54,839 bases of DNA from Guillardia theta CCMP2712 (taxonomy: Eukaryota; Cryptophyceae; Pyrenomonadales; Geminigeraceae), in the NCBI RefSeq assembly GCF_000315625.1, contig NW_005434639.1:1-54839 (forward strand), read 5' to 3'. The notes under the pieces are model-generated. The model made no database searches, was not told where the DNA came from, and was given only the letters and a program-made list of their open reading frames with translations. The position numbers and the translations under genes are program-made. Below, in pieces: positions 1 to 9,395 of this stretch; the stretch's first letter is position 1, and every line of letters begins with the position of its first letter.

Positions 1-200
1 CCTGCCTCAGATAAAGGGATCCTGCCTCAGATAAAGGGATCCTGCCTCAGATAAAGGGATCCTGCCTCAGATAAAGGGATCCTGCCTCAGATAAAGGGAT
101 CCTGCCTCAGATAAAGGGATCCTGCCTCAGATAAAGGGATCCTGCCTCAGATAAAGGGATCCTGCCTCAGATAAAGGGATCCTGCCTCAGATAAAGGGAT
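1..200. repeat. 20-bp tandem array, 10 perfect copies
   Basis: Ten identical head-to-tail copies of cctgcctcagataaagggat fill the first 200 bases and probably continue to the left. The same unit recurs at 14628-14785 and 14828-14879, where it sits between the 5' end of a retrotransposon and telomere repeats. Here too the right-hand neighbour is telomere repeat. By that parallel the array is probably the 5'-flanking repeat of another element copy lying left of the window (inference). Confidence 0.97.
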
Positions 201-203
201 CCA

Positions 204-222
204 CTAAACCCTAAACCCTAAA
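204..222. repeat. Interstitial telomere repeat (CCCTAAA)
   Basis: About 2.7 units of CCCTAAA lie between the 20-bp array and the virus-like collagen gene. The orientation matches a left chromosome end. On the minus strand the repeat supplies the last codons and the stop of the collagen-like ORF, so the gene was cut exactly at the telomere junction. Confidence 0.93.
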
Positions 223-950
223 TTTTTACCCAACAAAGTTGTTCCATTAGAATTATAAAATTTGAGCTCTCCAGCATTTATTCCATTTGTTCCATTGTCT
301 CCTTTAGGTCCTGCCGCTGGTAAATTTATAGATGCTGATGAAACATTAGCATCTCCTATTTTTCCTAACAATTCTGTACCATCAACATTATAGAATTTTA
401 ATTCTCCTGCGTTTGTTCCTCTTGGAACATTTATAGAAGCTGTAGAAACATTAGAATCACCTATTTTAGCAAGTTCAATGGTTCCATCATAGTTTTTGAA
501 AATTATTTGACCCGCATTTTTTCCATTTGTTCCATTAGTTCCATTAGTTCCACTGTCTCCTTTATCTCCCTTTGGTCCTTGACTTCCAGTGCTTCCAGTA
601 TCTCCTTTATCCCCTTTATCACCTTTGATACCATCGGGTAGTGTTATATCTTGACTATTATAATTATTTAAAGTTATTGTCACATTTCCTGTTCTTGTAT
701 TCTTAAAATTTAGCTGAAATGTTTCAATTGTAGAAATATATCTTTGTTGTGCTTCATCATAATATATTTTAAATATTCCCTGTCTATCTGCTGAATCAAA
801 CAAATCTTTAATGTCTGTCTTAGCCGGCTCATTGTTGATGGTTAAGCTTCGTCTTATATTGTTATTTGTTGAAAGGCTTTGTTGTGTGCTCACTGTTTGA
901 TTATTTACAGTAATAAAAGAACCACCATATAAAATATTATCACATATCAA
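204..950 (-). pseudogene. Truncated collagen-like, virus-type structural protein
   Basis: An AT-rich minus-strand ORF of about 248 codons. The middle has Gly-X-Y triplets rich in GDKGDKGDTG and GTNGTNG, as in collagen-like fibre proteins of large DNA viruses. Around it are repeats of the form NAGELKFYN-DGTELLGKIGD-NVS-ASINLP. The C-terminus is cut: the last residues and the stop are encoded by TTTAGGG telomere repeat, so the original 3' part is missing. No ATG is visible in the frame. It opens within the end of the upstream fibre ORF (overlap about 10 nt), so it either starts at a non-ATG codon or was one reading frame with that ORF before a frameshift. It is probably a non-functional remnant. 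Confidence 0.8.
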
Positions 951-2637
951 ATGGTCTAAGTGAAGCCCTCCAGTTATCTTCGTTTTTTACATTGTCAACA
1001 TCTCCATTGTTTATTTTAGAAGCCTTCATCCTCAGATCCGTACACCAGTTTGTAGCATTCATTACAATATTACATATCCCCCTATTAGCTGAGTATCTGC
1101 CATCTTTTAGGATGTAGTTTCTAATGTTATAATTATAAATTACAATTGGATGTAATTGATACCAATTCGCCGTCGGTGGCGTGATATCCATAGCCACCAA
1201 AACACCATTCAGATACACCTTAAATATATCTTTGGATATGCTGAAAGCGTAATGATTCCAATCGTAAAACAATGTTTTATCATTCGCAAAATTATTGTTA
1301 ATGATAACAGACCTCAAATTCTCAACCCTTTGATGTAAATTATTAATATATACAATCTTGACCCGCAGCCCCAAAAATTTATCAGGCAAGGAATCATCAT
1401 CTGAAATAATCCAGTAAAATTCAGTCCCATCATAAAAACCATCGTTGCCATTCTTATTTTCATATTTGATTTGAAAAAGCCTATATTCTTGTGTTCCGTT
1501 GTTTCTTGCCTCGTTCGTGTTGTCAAATCTCCACCAAAAAGAAAGGTTTATGTACTGAGAAAATAAAAGGTCATTTACTATTAAATTTTTATTGCTCTGA
1601 AAATTAAGTCTGTACGTTGATATGTTAAGTTTATACGTATCTTCAACAGTTCCTGTAAATTCAATGTTGTTATAAGATGTATTCAATAGGTTCTTTATTG
1701 ATAAACTTGTAGGACCAATAAAAACATCTCCTTTGACTGGTGACAATGAAAGAGGATATGTTATATTGAAATTATTGTTATTCAAAGCTAACTTATCCGA
1801 GAACGTTAAAGAATTATTGACTGTTAAATTATTTGTATTCACTGAGTTTTTTATTTCATTGTTGATAACATTATATAATATATTAGACTCAGAATATATG
1901 CGATTGTTTAATAGGTTTGAATCAGTTTTTAAATGATTGTATAATATATTTGATTCATTAAGTGTATGCTCATATAATATGTTTGATTCATTAAGTGTAT
2001 GCTCATATAATATGTTTGATTCAGTATATATATAATTGTATAATATGTTTGATTCAGTATATATATAATTGTATAATATGTTTGAAGTATTATTTACTTC
2101 TTGTTTTGTGTATGCGTCGATTATATTTGGAAGGTCTGTAAGCTGAGTATATGAGCTCACTAAGTCCGGAAGGTCTGTAAGCTGAGTGTATGAGCTCACC
2201 AAGTCCGGAAGGTCTGTAAGTCGAGTGTATGAGGTCACTAAATCCGGAAGGTCTGTAAGCTGAGTATAGGAGCTTACTAAATCCGGAAGGTCTGTAAGCT
2301 GCGTGTATGAAGTCACTAAATCAGGTAAATTTATTAATGTTTCATAGTCGATATTTTGTAATTTTACATCTATTTCTGATTTATCATAATAGTTATCTAG
2401 CTCAGCGCTTAGTTCTGTTGTATCTATAAATTTATCATCTGTTTCTTGTTTTGTATATACTGAAAAATCTATCTCTCCTTTATTGTAATAATTCAAAAGC
2501 TCATTATCAACATAAGCTATTATCTCTGCCTTTTGGGCACCTATCTTAGCACCTAAATCATTAGATGTATTTAATAACTCTTGCTGTGATAATTGATAAC
2601 CACGACCAGCAACCCAATTTAAATTATCATAGCTCAT
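940..2637 (-). CDS. Repeat-rich viral fibre/adhesin-like protein with LamG-like domain
   Basis: A protein of 565 residues with AT-rich codon use. The N-terminal part has short repeats of the type YYDKSEID and YTKQETDD. Five copies of a 13-residue repeat (YTQLTDLPDLVSS type) follow, then five or more copies of a 10-residue repeat around SNILYNYIYTE. These patterns recur in trimeric fibre stalks of phages and giant viruses. The C-terminal 200 residues look like a concanavalin/LamG jelly roll (LSFWWRFDN; DWNHYAFSISKD; VYLNGVLV), a usual glycan- or receptor-binding fold. The likely role is a virion surface fibre, by analogy only. It overlaps the truncated collagen-like ORF downstream. The start ATG at 2637 follows the 2644-2886 gene closely on the same strand. 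Confidence 0.72.
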   Translation of the reverse strand: MSYDNLNWVAGRGYQLSQQELLNTSNDLGAKIGAQKAEIIAYVDNELLNYYNKGEIDFSVYTKQETDDKFIDTTELSAELDNYYDKSEIDVKLQNIDYETLINLPDLVTSYTQLTDLPDLVSSYTQLTDLPDLVTSYTRLTDLPDLVSSYTQLTDLPDLVSSYTQLTDLPNIIDAYTKQEVNNTSNILYNYIYTESNILYNYIYTESNILYEHTLNESNILYEHTLNESNILYNHLKTDSNLLNNRIYSESNILYNVINNEIKNSVNTNNLTVNNSLTFSDKLALNNNNFNITYPLSLSPVKGDVFIGPTSLSIKNLLNTSYNNIEFTGTVEDTYKLNISTYRLNFQSNKNLIVNDLLFSQYINLSFWWRFDNTNEARNNGTQEYRLFQIKYENKNGNDGFYDGTEFYWIISDDDSLPDKFLGLRVKIVYINNLHQRVENLRSVIINNNFANDKTLFYDWNHYAFSISKDIFKVYLNGVLVAMDITPPTANWYQLHPIVIYNYNIRNYILKDGRYSANRGICNIVMNATNWCTDLRMKASKINNGDVDNVKNEDNWRASLRPFDM

Positions 2638-2643
2638 ATTTTA

Positions 2644-2886
2644 TTAATCACTCATATTTAATTTTTTAAGCTCCTCTCTGGCCTTCCTATTGAATTCTTC
2701 CCAAAAATTATTACATTTTATATTATCTTCCATAGTAAAATAAAGCGTGGTCTTTTCATTTGTTATATTAAATTCTTTTGATATCTCAGCATTTTGTTTA
2801 ATTATCTTATTTCTATAATATTCTCTCGACATCTGCTTTTTTTTCTCTATATATATTGGGTCTATTCTGTATTTATTAAAGTTCAT
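2644..2886 (-). CDS. Small hypothetical virus-type protein
   Basis: About 80 residues when started at the first ATG (2886). It is lysine- and asparagine-rich with the AT-rich codon use of the neighbouring virus-like genes. It contains KKKQMSREYYRNKIIKQ near the N-terminus and ends six bases before the fibre-like gene on the same strand, so the two may share a transcript. It is divergent from the GIY-YIG-like gene, with only about 23 AT-rich bases between their starts. I do not recognise a domain. Confidence 0.55.
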   Translation of the reverse strand: MNFNKYRIDPIYIEKKKQMSREYYRNKIIKQNAEISKEFNITNEKTTLYFTMEDNIKCNNFWEEFNRKAREELKKLNMSD

Positions 2887-2909
2887 TTTATTAAAACAGA
2901 GCAAAATAA

Positions 2910-3680
2910 ATGAGCAACCCGAGAGGCAGCAAAAACGGAGAGGTCGTTTTTAATTCTAAAAATGACGAAGGCATGTTATGGGATGAGTTCAAAATAAAAT
3001 ATAATGAATACTTAAACACTAGCGCCTTCTATATTATAAGAACCCCTAAAACAATAAATGGAAAAGGTAACCTTATAAAACTTGGTATATCTTCCGTTGG
3101 TTCTTCTGAAATCATAAGGAGGTTATCAGACTATGAAAAATATTATGATGGAGACTTTAGGGTATTACATCTTAGGGTTTGGTATCAGTATGTAAAAGGA
3201 ACAAATCAGGAGGGAGCGCCTCAGGAACGTTTCGAGTTGAAAACTAAGCGAAGGATGAAAGAACTAACATCATCAGCTTATGGTAATGAATGGTATAAGT
3301 CAAATGACTTAAAAACTCTACGCGATGTATTGAAAGAGTTTGATAAAGAAAATGAAGATATAAATTATGTACCACCAGAACGCAATAAGTCGCGTAAGGC
3401 AAAGCAAATATCAACCGATACCCTAGTAAGGGTTAAATATGGAAACAAATATTTTAATGGTGTTATATATAATATATCTGTGAAGGATAATAAACCGTGG
3501 TTTAGTGTTATATTTTTCAAAGACTATAAAATTAATAATAATGATTTAGGAGGATATGACAAGGAAGAGATAAGAGAGGCTATAACCAAATATGAAGATT
3601 GGGAAGAAAAAAACAAAGAACTTTCAAAAAAGCTCAAATCTGAATGGTCTAGGTTTAAAAATAAGGAAGGTATCCATTAA
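2910..3680 (+). CDS. GIY-YIG / T5orf172-like virus-type protein
   Basis: A 256-residue protein. Residues 35-140 resemble the T5orf172 branch of the GIY-YIG nuclease fold: a first strand FYIIRTP, a second strand LIKLGISS with a following basic RRLSDYEKYY helix, and a third strand VLHLRVWY. A conserved glutamate-bearing helix (PQERFELKTKRRM) and a tryptophan segment EWYKSND follow. Residues 165-215 form a short barrel-like segment (DTLVRVKYGNKYFNGVIYN) of Tudor type. Such proteins are frequent in giant viruses and Polinton-like viruses, where their nuclease role is often unproven. The 23-bp divergent spacer to the gene on the minus strand is typical of compact viral genomes. Activity is uncertain. 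Confidence 0.68.
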   Translation: MSNPRGSKNGEVVFNSKNDEGMLWDEFKIKYNEYLNTSAFYIIRTPKTINGKGNLIKLGISSVGSSEIIRRLSDYEKYYDGDFRVLHLRVWYQYVKGTNQEGAPQERFELKTKRRMKELTSSAYGNEWYKSNDLKTLRDVLKEFDKENEDINYVPPERNKSRKAKQISTDTLVRVKYGNKYFNGVIYNISVKDNKPWFSVIFFKDYKINNNDLGGYDKEEIREAITKYEDWEEKNKELSKKLKSEWSRFKNKEGIH

Positions 3681-3760
3681 GTCGGGTCTTATGACATAAT
3701 ATGAAATTTTATCTTCTTCTAAAAGTAAATATACCATTTAATATATTTTGAGATATTAAA

Positions 3761-4132
3761 ATGTCTGAACCTAGAGATAAAGAATTATATGAAAAGATTA
3801 AAAAGAAAATAACAGACAAATATAAGCCCTCAGCATATAGGAGTGGTCTTATTGTAAAAGAATATAAAAGAGAGTATTTTAAGAAACATAAGAATAATAA
3901 TTCTTACACAGGTGATAAGAAAAAAAGTAACCTTAAAAGATGGTTTAATGAGAAATGGAGGAATCAGAGAGGAGAGGTAGGATATGATAAGAAAGGTGAC
4001 ATATACCGACCGACAAAAAGAATTAACAGTAAGACCCCTATAACAATAAAAGAGCTTTCACCCTCACAAATAAAGAGGGCTCAAGAAGTAAAGAAGGCCA
4101 CAGGAAGAGTTAAGAATTTTTCTAAGTTATGA
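3761..4132 (+). CDS. DUF5872-like, virus-type basic protein
   Basis: A 123-residue, very lysine- and arginine-rich protein. The order of motifs fits what I know of DUF5872, a family common in large DNA viruses and their relatives: PSAYRSGLIVKEYK near residue 25, LKRWFNEKWRNQRG near 62, then YRPTKRINSKTPITIKEL and an IKRAQEVKKATGRVKNF tail. Function is unknown; the composition suggests nucleic-acid binding in the virion or host nucleus. It lies 80 bp after the GIY-YIG-like gene on the same strand. It supports a viral origin for the first 4.1 kb. Confidence 0.72.
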   Translation: MSEPRDKELYEKIKKKITDKYKPSAYRSGLIVKEYKREYFKKHKNNNSYTGDKKKSNLKRWFNEKWRNQRGEVGYDKKGDIYRPTKRINSKTPITIKELSPSQIKRAQEVKKATGRVKNFSKL

Positions 4133-4169
4133 GTGCGTGCCCGCCTCAGGAGATGGCCATTTTTCGTTT

Positions 4170-4241
4170 TTTTCTTGCGGGAATCGAACCCGCGCGCTTA
4201 TCGCCGTAACGATGGCATATTGGCCACTCGACTATTAGGTC
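4170..4241 (-). pseudogene. Broken tRNA-like sequence (Arg-ACG-like)
   Basis: The minus strand contains a perfect T-arm at 4177-4193 (GCGGG, loop TTCGATT, CCCGC), a 5-nt variable loop and a D-loop with GAGTGG. The anticodon hairpin has ATCG/CGAT and TTACGG in the loop, so anticodon ACG is possible. The anticodon loop is one base short, the D-stem has a mismatch, and the 5' acceptor GACCTAA does not pair with the bases after the T-arm. No oligo-T terminator follows. It is a decayed or interrupted tRNA gene rather than a working one. It marks the edge of the virus-like block. Confidence 0.55.
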
Positions 4242-4278
4242 TTTTAGGGGGTAGGGGTGGTAGTCCTATATAAAATAA

Positions 4279-4403
4279 ATTCTCATGCGTATTTTTGGGA
4301 GGGTACGCATAAGATACACACAGAGACAATGCGAAAAAATTTTTCGCATGAGAATGATAAGAAAATATTTTATTTTTCTTGAATTTCACACATCACATGT
4401 GAA
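4279..4403. repeat. Cluster of nested AT-rich inverted repeats
   Basis: Five inverted repeats are packed in 125 bp. They are: attctcatgcg at 4279-4289 against its reverse complement at 4345-4355; atgcgta at 4285-4291 against tacgcat at 4304-4310; a near-perfect 21-bp palindrome at 4329-4349; an imperfect palindrome at 4359-4380; and ttcaca/tgtgaa at 4385-4403. Together they could fold as a cruciform or as RNA hairpins. Hairpin terminators of virus genes, or a virus terminal structure, are possible readings; neither is proven. Confidence 0.85.
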
Positions 4404-4648
4404 AAAACACAAAACTTCACACTGAAAATCACAAAAAACAAAAAAATTTCAATCAAAACACATCAAGACCATAAGCCCAACGGAGTGACAGAGAGCCCCA
4501 TCATTCATTCCCCTTCCCCCCCCAGTCGCCCACCTCTTCCCTCCATGACCCTGAGCTGCGCCTGTCTCCTTGGTGCTAGGCTTGTTTTCCTTCCCTGCCT
4601 GTGCTCCATAGGTGGCTTGCCCATGAGCCGCGCCTGCCCCCCATCGGA

Positions 4649-6780
4649 CTAGGTCGACTCGCTTCCCCTTCTTGCCGTCCATAGCATGTGTTGCACCTCC
4701 AGCAGTTGCTTGATTGCTGCTGTCTTGATGCCTTCCCATTCCGTGTCTTCCACCCTTAGCACCCTGAAATTCTCATGCCATTCCCTTTCCATGATCGATC
4801 CTTTCACTCCTGCTATGAATGTTGCTTGTTCAACTTCATGGTCAGGTAGCAAAACTGTGATTTCTGCTCGTAGGGGGGCATATTTCTCTTCCTTTTCCTG
4901 AAATTTCTTCTTCAGGCATTCCAGGCTTGTTTGTTCGACTCCGTCATATTCCAATGTCCTTGCAAATTCGATGAGGACAATGCGTTTGATGCTTGCAAAG
5001 TAGCAGCAACCGTCAGGTATCCAGTGCCCTTCTCGGTGCATTGAAGTCCCCATCGCTTCCATCACGATGCGTATTGGAGTGTCCCACCATGAATTGACCT
5101 GTACCCTTTGTTTCCTCCAACTCTGCTGCAGTCTTACCTTGATCTTCTTCGTGACTTCATTGTGTGCTTTTTGAATCATATCTTGAAACTGCTTGCACGC
5201 TAGCTGAACATGACCCCAGGTTTCTTCTCGGTCTGGACAGTGAGGACAACATGGTGAGTTAGTCTTCCCCCATTGAAAGAGCTTCTTCCTCGTCGGTGCT
5301 GAGAAGGTGATCGCTTGGATAGCTGTTCGCGTAACTGACCCTTCGCATTGTTTGAACCCTCTCCCTAGTAAATCTCTTCCCACATGCATTTCGAGCATGA
5401 ATTTCTCTGTCAAGGTGAGGTCTCCCGCTCGAATCCTTGCCACCATTGTCTGTTGTCTGATAATGTAGTCCCATTTCTTCAAGCGATCGAATCCTGATGT
5501 AGGATTTTCTTCTCCTGCAATGATGAATTCCATTGGACTATCGTAGATTGCTTTCTCCCATCCCGAGGCAAATGTTTGTTTTGCTTGCTTGGCCATTTCC
5601 TTTGCCTCTTGAATGTTTCTATGAGATTCTTTTGCTAGTTGGAGTCGGATCCTGATTCCCCTCCCTTCGAGTTTCCTCATGCAAGTGAGTAACCGATCAT
5701 GTAAGTCCTCCAGCAGTTCGTCTTCGTATCGCATGGTATCCATTCGCAACGTATTTGTCATAAAGCGGTGGAAACGTGTGGACTGGTACATTATTGTGAC
5801 TTGATTTCCCCTTTTGATCTGTATTCCTTCCTCAAGGACATGTTGCAGAAGTAAACCGATTGCGATTGTGTTCGCTCGGATGATGCTGCACTTCCCATTG
5901 ATTTTCATCCCTCCTCCTGACGTCATCTCTTTTTGTTGGAGAACATATCCTACTCGCATGGATCTGTTTTTTCTGCCCTGCATGATGTCTCCTTCAATAG
6001 CTGCTGTGAAATGCCTTCCGCCTTGATGATCGCTGCACGGCTGGATCTGATCCCTTCGTCTGTTACACAGCTCCTCATACGTTGGGAGGATGTTGTCCTG
6101 AAGCTGGACTCGTAAGTATGTTGGGAGTGTGTGCCTAACTAGTATCCATAACTCCTCTGCAGTCTTCATCAAACACCTATTCCCTGTTTGCCAGAAGTTT
6201 GCTGCATAAGCTATTTGAGCGCCTTTCGGGACCCGGCTGATAATTTCAAAACCTTCTGGTATCTCATCAATGTTATTCTTCCATCCTATCAGAATGACAT
6301 GTATTGTATCCAGGATTTGTTCACGAAATCTCTCTTGTTTGTCCATCCAAACCACCACTCTGTGCAGTTCCCTTGCTCTCTTCTTGTCCAGAGCCTGGGG
6401 ATGTGTGTGTAGGGTAGGCCAGTTACGAAATGTACTGATGTCGCATGCTGTAATCTCTGCTAGATGTTGTAAAAACTCGTATGCCAATGGTTGTGTTGTT
6501 TCTTGGCGAACCTCTGATACTACCTCCTCGAGTTGTTGCCACCATGCTGTAGCTTCTGTTTCGCCGTCGTCCAATGCATTAACTATTTCCAGCAGCAGAT
6601 GGATGCTTTGATTGCAGTCTCTTCGGTTATTACCGTCCTCTTCCCTTGTTGCAGATGTGAAGGGAGCCGAGTCCAGTGACGCTTCCAACCATTCTATTGG
6701 TGGATCCACGGTCTTGCTTTCTTCAATTTGAGATCGCTCAAAGATGGCTATGTTCCCTTGAACTTTGAAAGGTAATTGCT
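4649..6780 (-). CDS. LINE C-terminal region: RNase H-like fold and CCHC zinc motif
   Basis: About 686-710 residues, open from near 6780; an ATG-less start suggests it continues the RT polyprotein after a frame break at about 6.71-6.80 kb. Residues 235-380 have the strand and helix pattern of a LINE RNase H (TAAIEGD; RVGYVLQQKE; a RANTIAI helix; IRLQLAKESHRNIQEAKEMAK), but the expected DEDD residues are not clear. The usual RAE glutamate is RAN and the TDS aspartate is MYQST. A CCHC motif C488-x2-C491-x8-H500-x4-C505 follows, as in the C-terminus of many LINE ORF2 proteins and thought to bind RNA. The domain is probably catalytically dead, or a divergent member. Confidence 0.7.
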
Positions 6781-9395
6781 TGTAGTGTAACAGAATCTTT
6801 CTTGCTGATTCCCTCCTTCATCATAACAGGTGGGGTCATGTTGGAGCCACCGCCTCAAAATTACCCGGGTACAAGCCTTCGTATTCGTTTCCTCTCTCCC
6901 TTGGTCCGGTCTGGCTAGTTTCTTGTGTGGCTGAAGTTCATGTGGGCTAGCCTCCCTTTTTCCTTTCCTTCTCTTGTTTAGAGGCTTCCCCTCCTCCCTG
7001 GCTGGCCTTCTTCTCTTCCCTGTTCCTGCCTGCTCAAGTCCGAGTTTTGCCCAGATGACATTCGCTTGCAGATATTGTGCAAGGATTTCTTCTGCTTGTT
7101 CCCTTTGCTTTGGGAATGGCCAGAGTCGGATGGGCAGGTGCAGGGAGATGCCCTCGGTATCTGGGACGGGTAAGACACTTGTCATGGAGTGGAAGCCTAC
7201 TTGGGGCAGTAGTCTCCATGCCTTTGCAAAACTCTCCCAGCCTTGCCGAGCAGGAGATGTAGGTAGGGAGTTTTCTCCGGACAGCAGGGAGTTTTCTTCT
7301 GAGATCATCTTGTCCTCCAGGTCATGTAAGATGGCTATTGTCCCCGGTTTCATCTTGCTTTCAATCATTTCCCAACTGATGGTGGTCTGCATTTTTTCCG
7401 CTATCCAGATTGCGAGTCTCCCCGGTCCTCTTATCTCTTCGATCTCGTTGAGTCTGCCCGATCTGATTTCTCGTTGTAGCTGGTTTATTGTTTGACACCC
7501 CCATTGGTTGCACCATGATGTTAGTTTGTGGATCAGACTGCTTTTGATATCATCATCCACCCTGCATTTCTTATTCGTTTCTTTCTCTAGATACCGAATC
7601 GCCGCCCTTCCCAAGATGGGTGCTGGATGGGGGAGTTGGAGGCCTCCTTTGTCCCAAGGTAGGTGAAAGATAGCGTTGCTTGTACTCTTGCTCAATCCCA
7701 TAGCTCTTTTGAATGCTCTGGTCCAGAGGGTATCTAAGGTTTGTAAGTCTGACCAAGACCAGCTCACCAGTACCGCCGAGTATCTAAATATATTGACGAT
7801 GCCTACCTTCACCAGGTAATATTTTTGGGCTGCCGAGTAAGCAGATGATTCAATCAGCTTTGTCAGTTCTTTTGTCTTCTCCAAGATGTGTTCTTTCTCT
7901 CCCCACGTGAAGGGGCAGGTGTGCGCCTTGTTGCCTCTTCCTCCTGGTCTCCACAAGCTGATCCGGATCCCTAGATATTTGAACCATTTTGTCGGTGGTA
8001 GGTTCACAAACTCCTTGTCGAAGAACTTGATGGTCTGTGTTCCTGGGATCTCCCTTCTTAGCCGATAATCAAAGCTGGTGATTTCAGATTTCTTCGTGTT
8101 CAGTTCTAATCCACTCCATCGACAGAATCGCTCTACCACTTGGACAAGCGTTTTCATCTCTCTCACTGAATGTGCTATCAGGACAAGGTCGTCTGCAAAT
8201 GACAGATTATTAGGGTGTTGAGTTGCAATCTCGTCTTGTTTTTGATCGAGCTGTTTGGACAAGATGCTTAGCAGAAGATTTGTTTTTGGCGGACTTGCGG
8301 GGCTGCCTTGGGGTAATCCTCTGAGAAGTGGGATGGCTGCTGTTTCGAACCTCTCTGTCTGAATTTGCAGCGCTATCCCTTGGCTACAACTGATTGCGAC
8401 GTCTACATCACACTGGTGAAAGCCATATACTTCCATGATTTTTGCAATGGATTCGACTGCCACATTGTTAAAGAAGTTTGCAAAGTCGAGGTACAGCAGG
8501 ATGAGGTCGTGTTGATTACTCTGAGCCTCCTCGATGATGTTGAGTAGACGATGACCCTGCCTGATCGTTCCTCCCTCTGGTCTGAAACCTTCCTGGTTGT
8601 TAGTGAGTAGCTTATGTTTTTCAGCAGCTTTTGCCAGTCTGTGCGCTATGACTGCCTGGAAGATCCTCGTTATCGAGGAGAGGACGCATATAGGTCTTTG
8701 ATTCTCCAAGACGTGACATATCTCATTTTTTGGGAGGAGCCTAACTCTCGCGAGCATCTTTAGTGTTTGCTTGTCTCCGATCAAGGCTCGGCTGATTGTC
8801 TTGCCTATTTCCTCCTTTGCACTGTCAGGCAGAGCTTTCAGAATCTCGTTTGAAATCAAATCCATGCCTGCTGCTTTCCGGTTGGCCAGTTTTTGAATCC
8901 ATACTTGGATCTCGCCTGGCTCCAGCGGGTAAGCTATCTCTACATCCCTGGTCGGGTGTTGATTGATTTGCTCTGGGGGTTCGAAGTCCGGTGGTTTGAC
9001 GGAAGTCAGTGATTGACAGCTTTTGCAGAAGAAGAGGATTGATGCTTCTTCGTTTTTCTGGCTTTTGTCATATAACGGAATCAGTCGTCCTTTTGTTTGA
9101 CATTCAGCTCTTGCACAGGTTCCGTTCATGGTACATCCGTTGACTGCAAAGAAGGTTGCCGTGTGGGTTTCATCTTCTAGATCTCTTGCCAATCTCATGG
9201 GGAGGAATTGCTCGATGTTTTTGTATCCTTCCAGGCGCCACCCTCCTGGCTGTGTGATCAGTCCTCGGATGATGGGTACGATTGCGTGTGCAGGCGCCAG
9301 CGTTATGAACAGCTTTTGTGTCAGTGTTGCCAGGTTCCTCGCCCCGAGAACCTCGACGTGCAGCATGGTTTGATGTCTTGCACTCCAAAAAGTTT
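6748..9395 (-). CDS. LINE reverse transcriptase
   Basis: The ORF of about 872 residues has the ordered RT motifs of non-LTR elements: NRKAAGMDLISNE (finger), RPICVLSSITRIF, NNQEGFRP, LYLDFANFFNN (motif A, Asp295), GLPQGSPASP (motif B), LSFADDLVLIAH (motif C, FADD 392-395), LNTKKSE (motif D) and FKYLG. The catalytic aspartates are intact. RT copies the element RNA at a nicked target. The frame is open upstream of its first ATG to about 9395 (FWSARHQTML), where it should join the preceding linker frame; a one-base change in an A4/T5 run there breaks the polyprotein. The C-terminal end is basic and shifts frame again near 6.75 kb. Confidence 0.92.

Noticed and set aside
1-200. CRISPR array from regular 20-bp units
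   Set aside because: The units are directly adjacent with no spacers, and the setting is a eukaryotic subtelomere. It is a satellite.
4198-4389. Minus-strand ORF of 63 codons
   Set aside because: It runs through the tRNA-like sequence and the palindromes; no protein-like pattern.
6974-7495. Plus-strand ORF of 173 codons opposite the RT gene
   Set aside because: It is a shadow of the RT reading frame; Ser/Cys-rich and without motifs.
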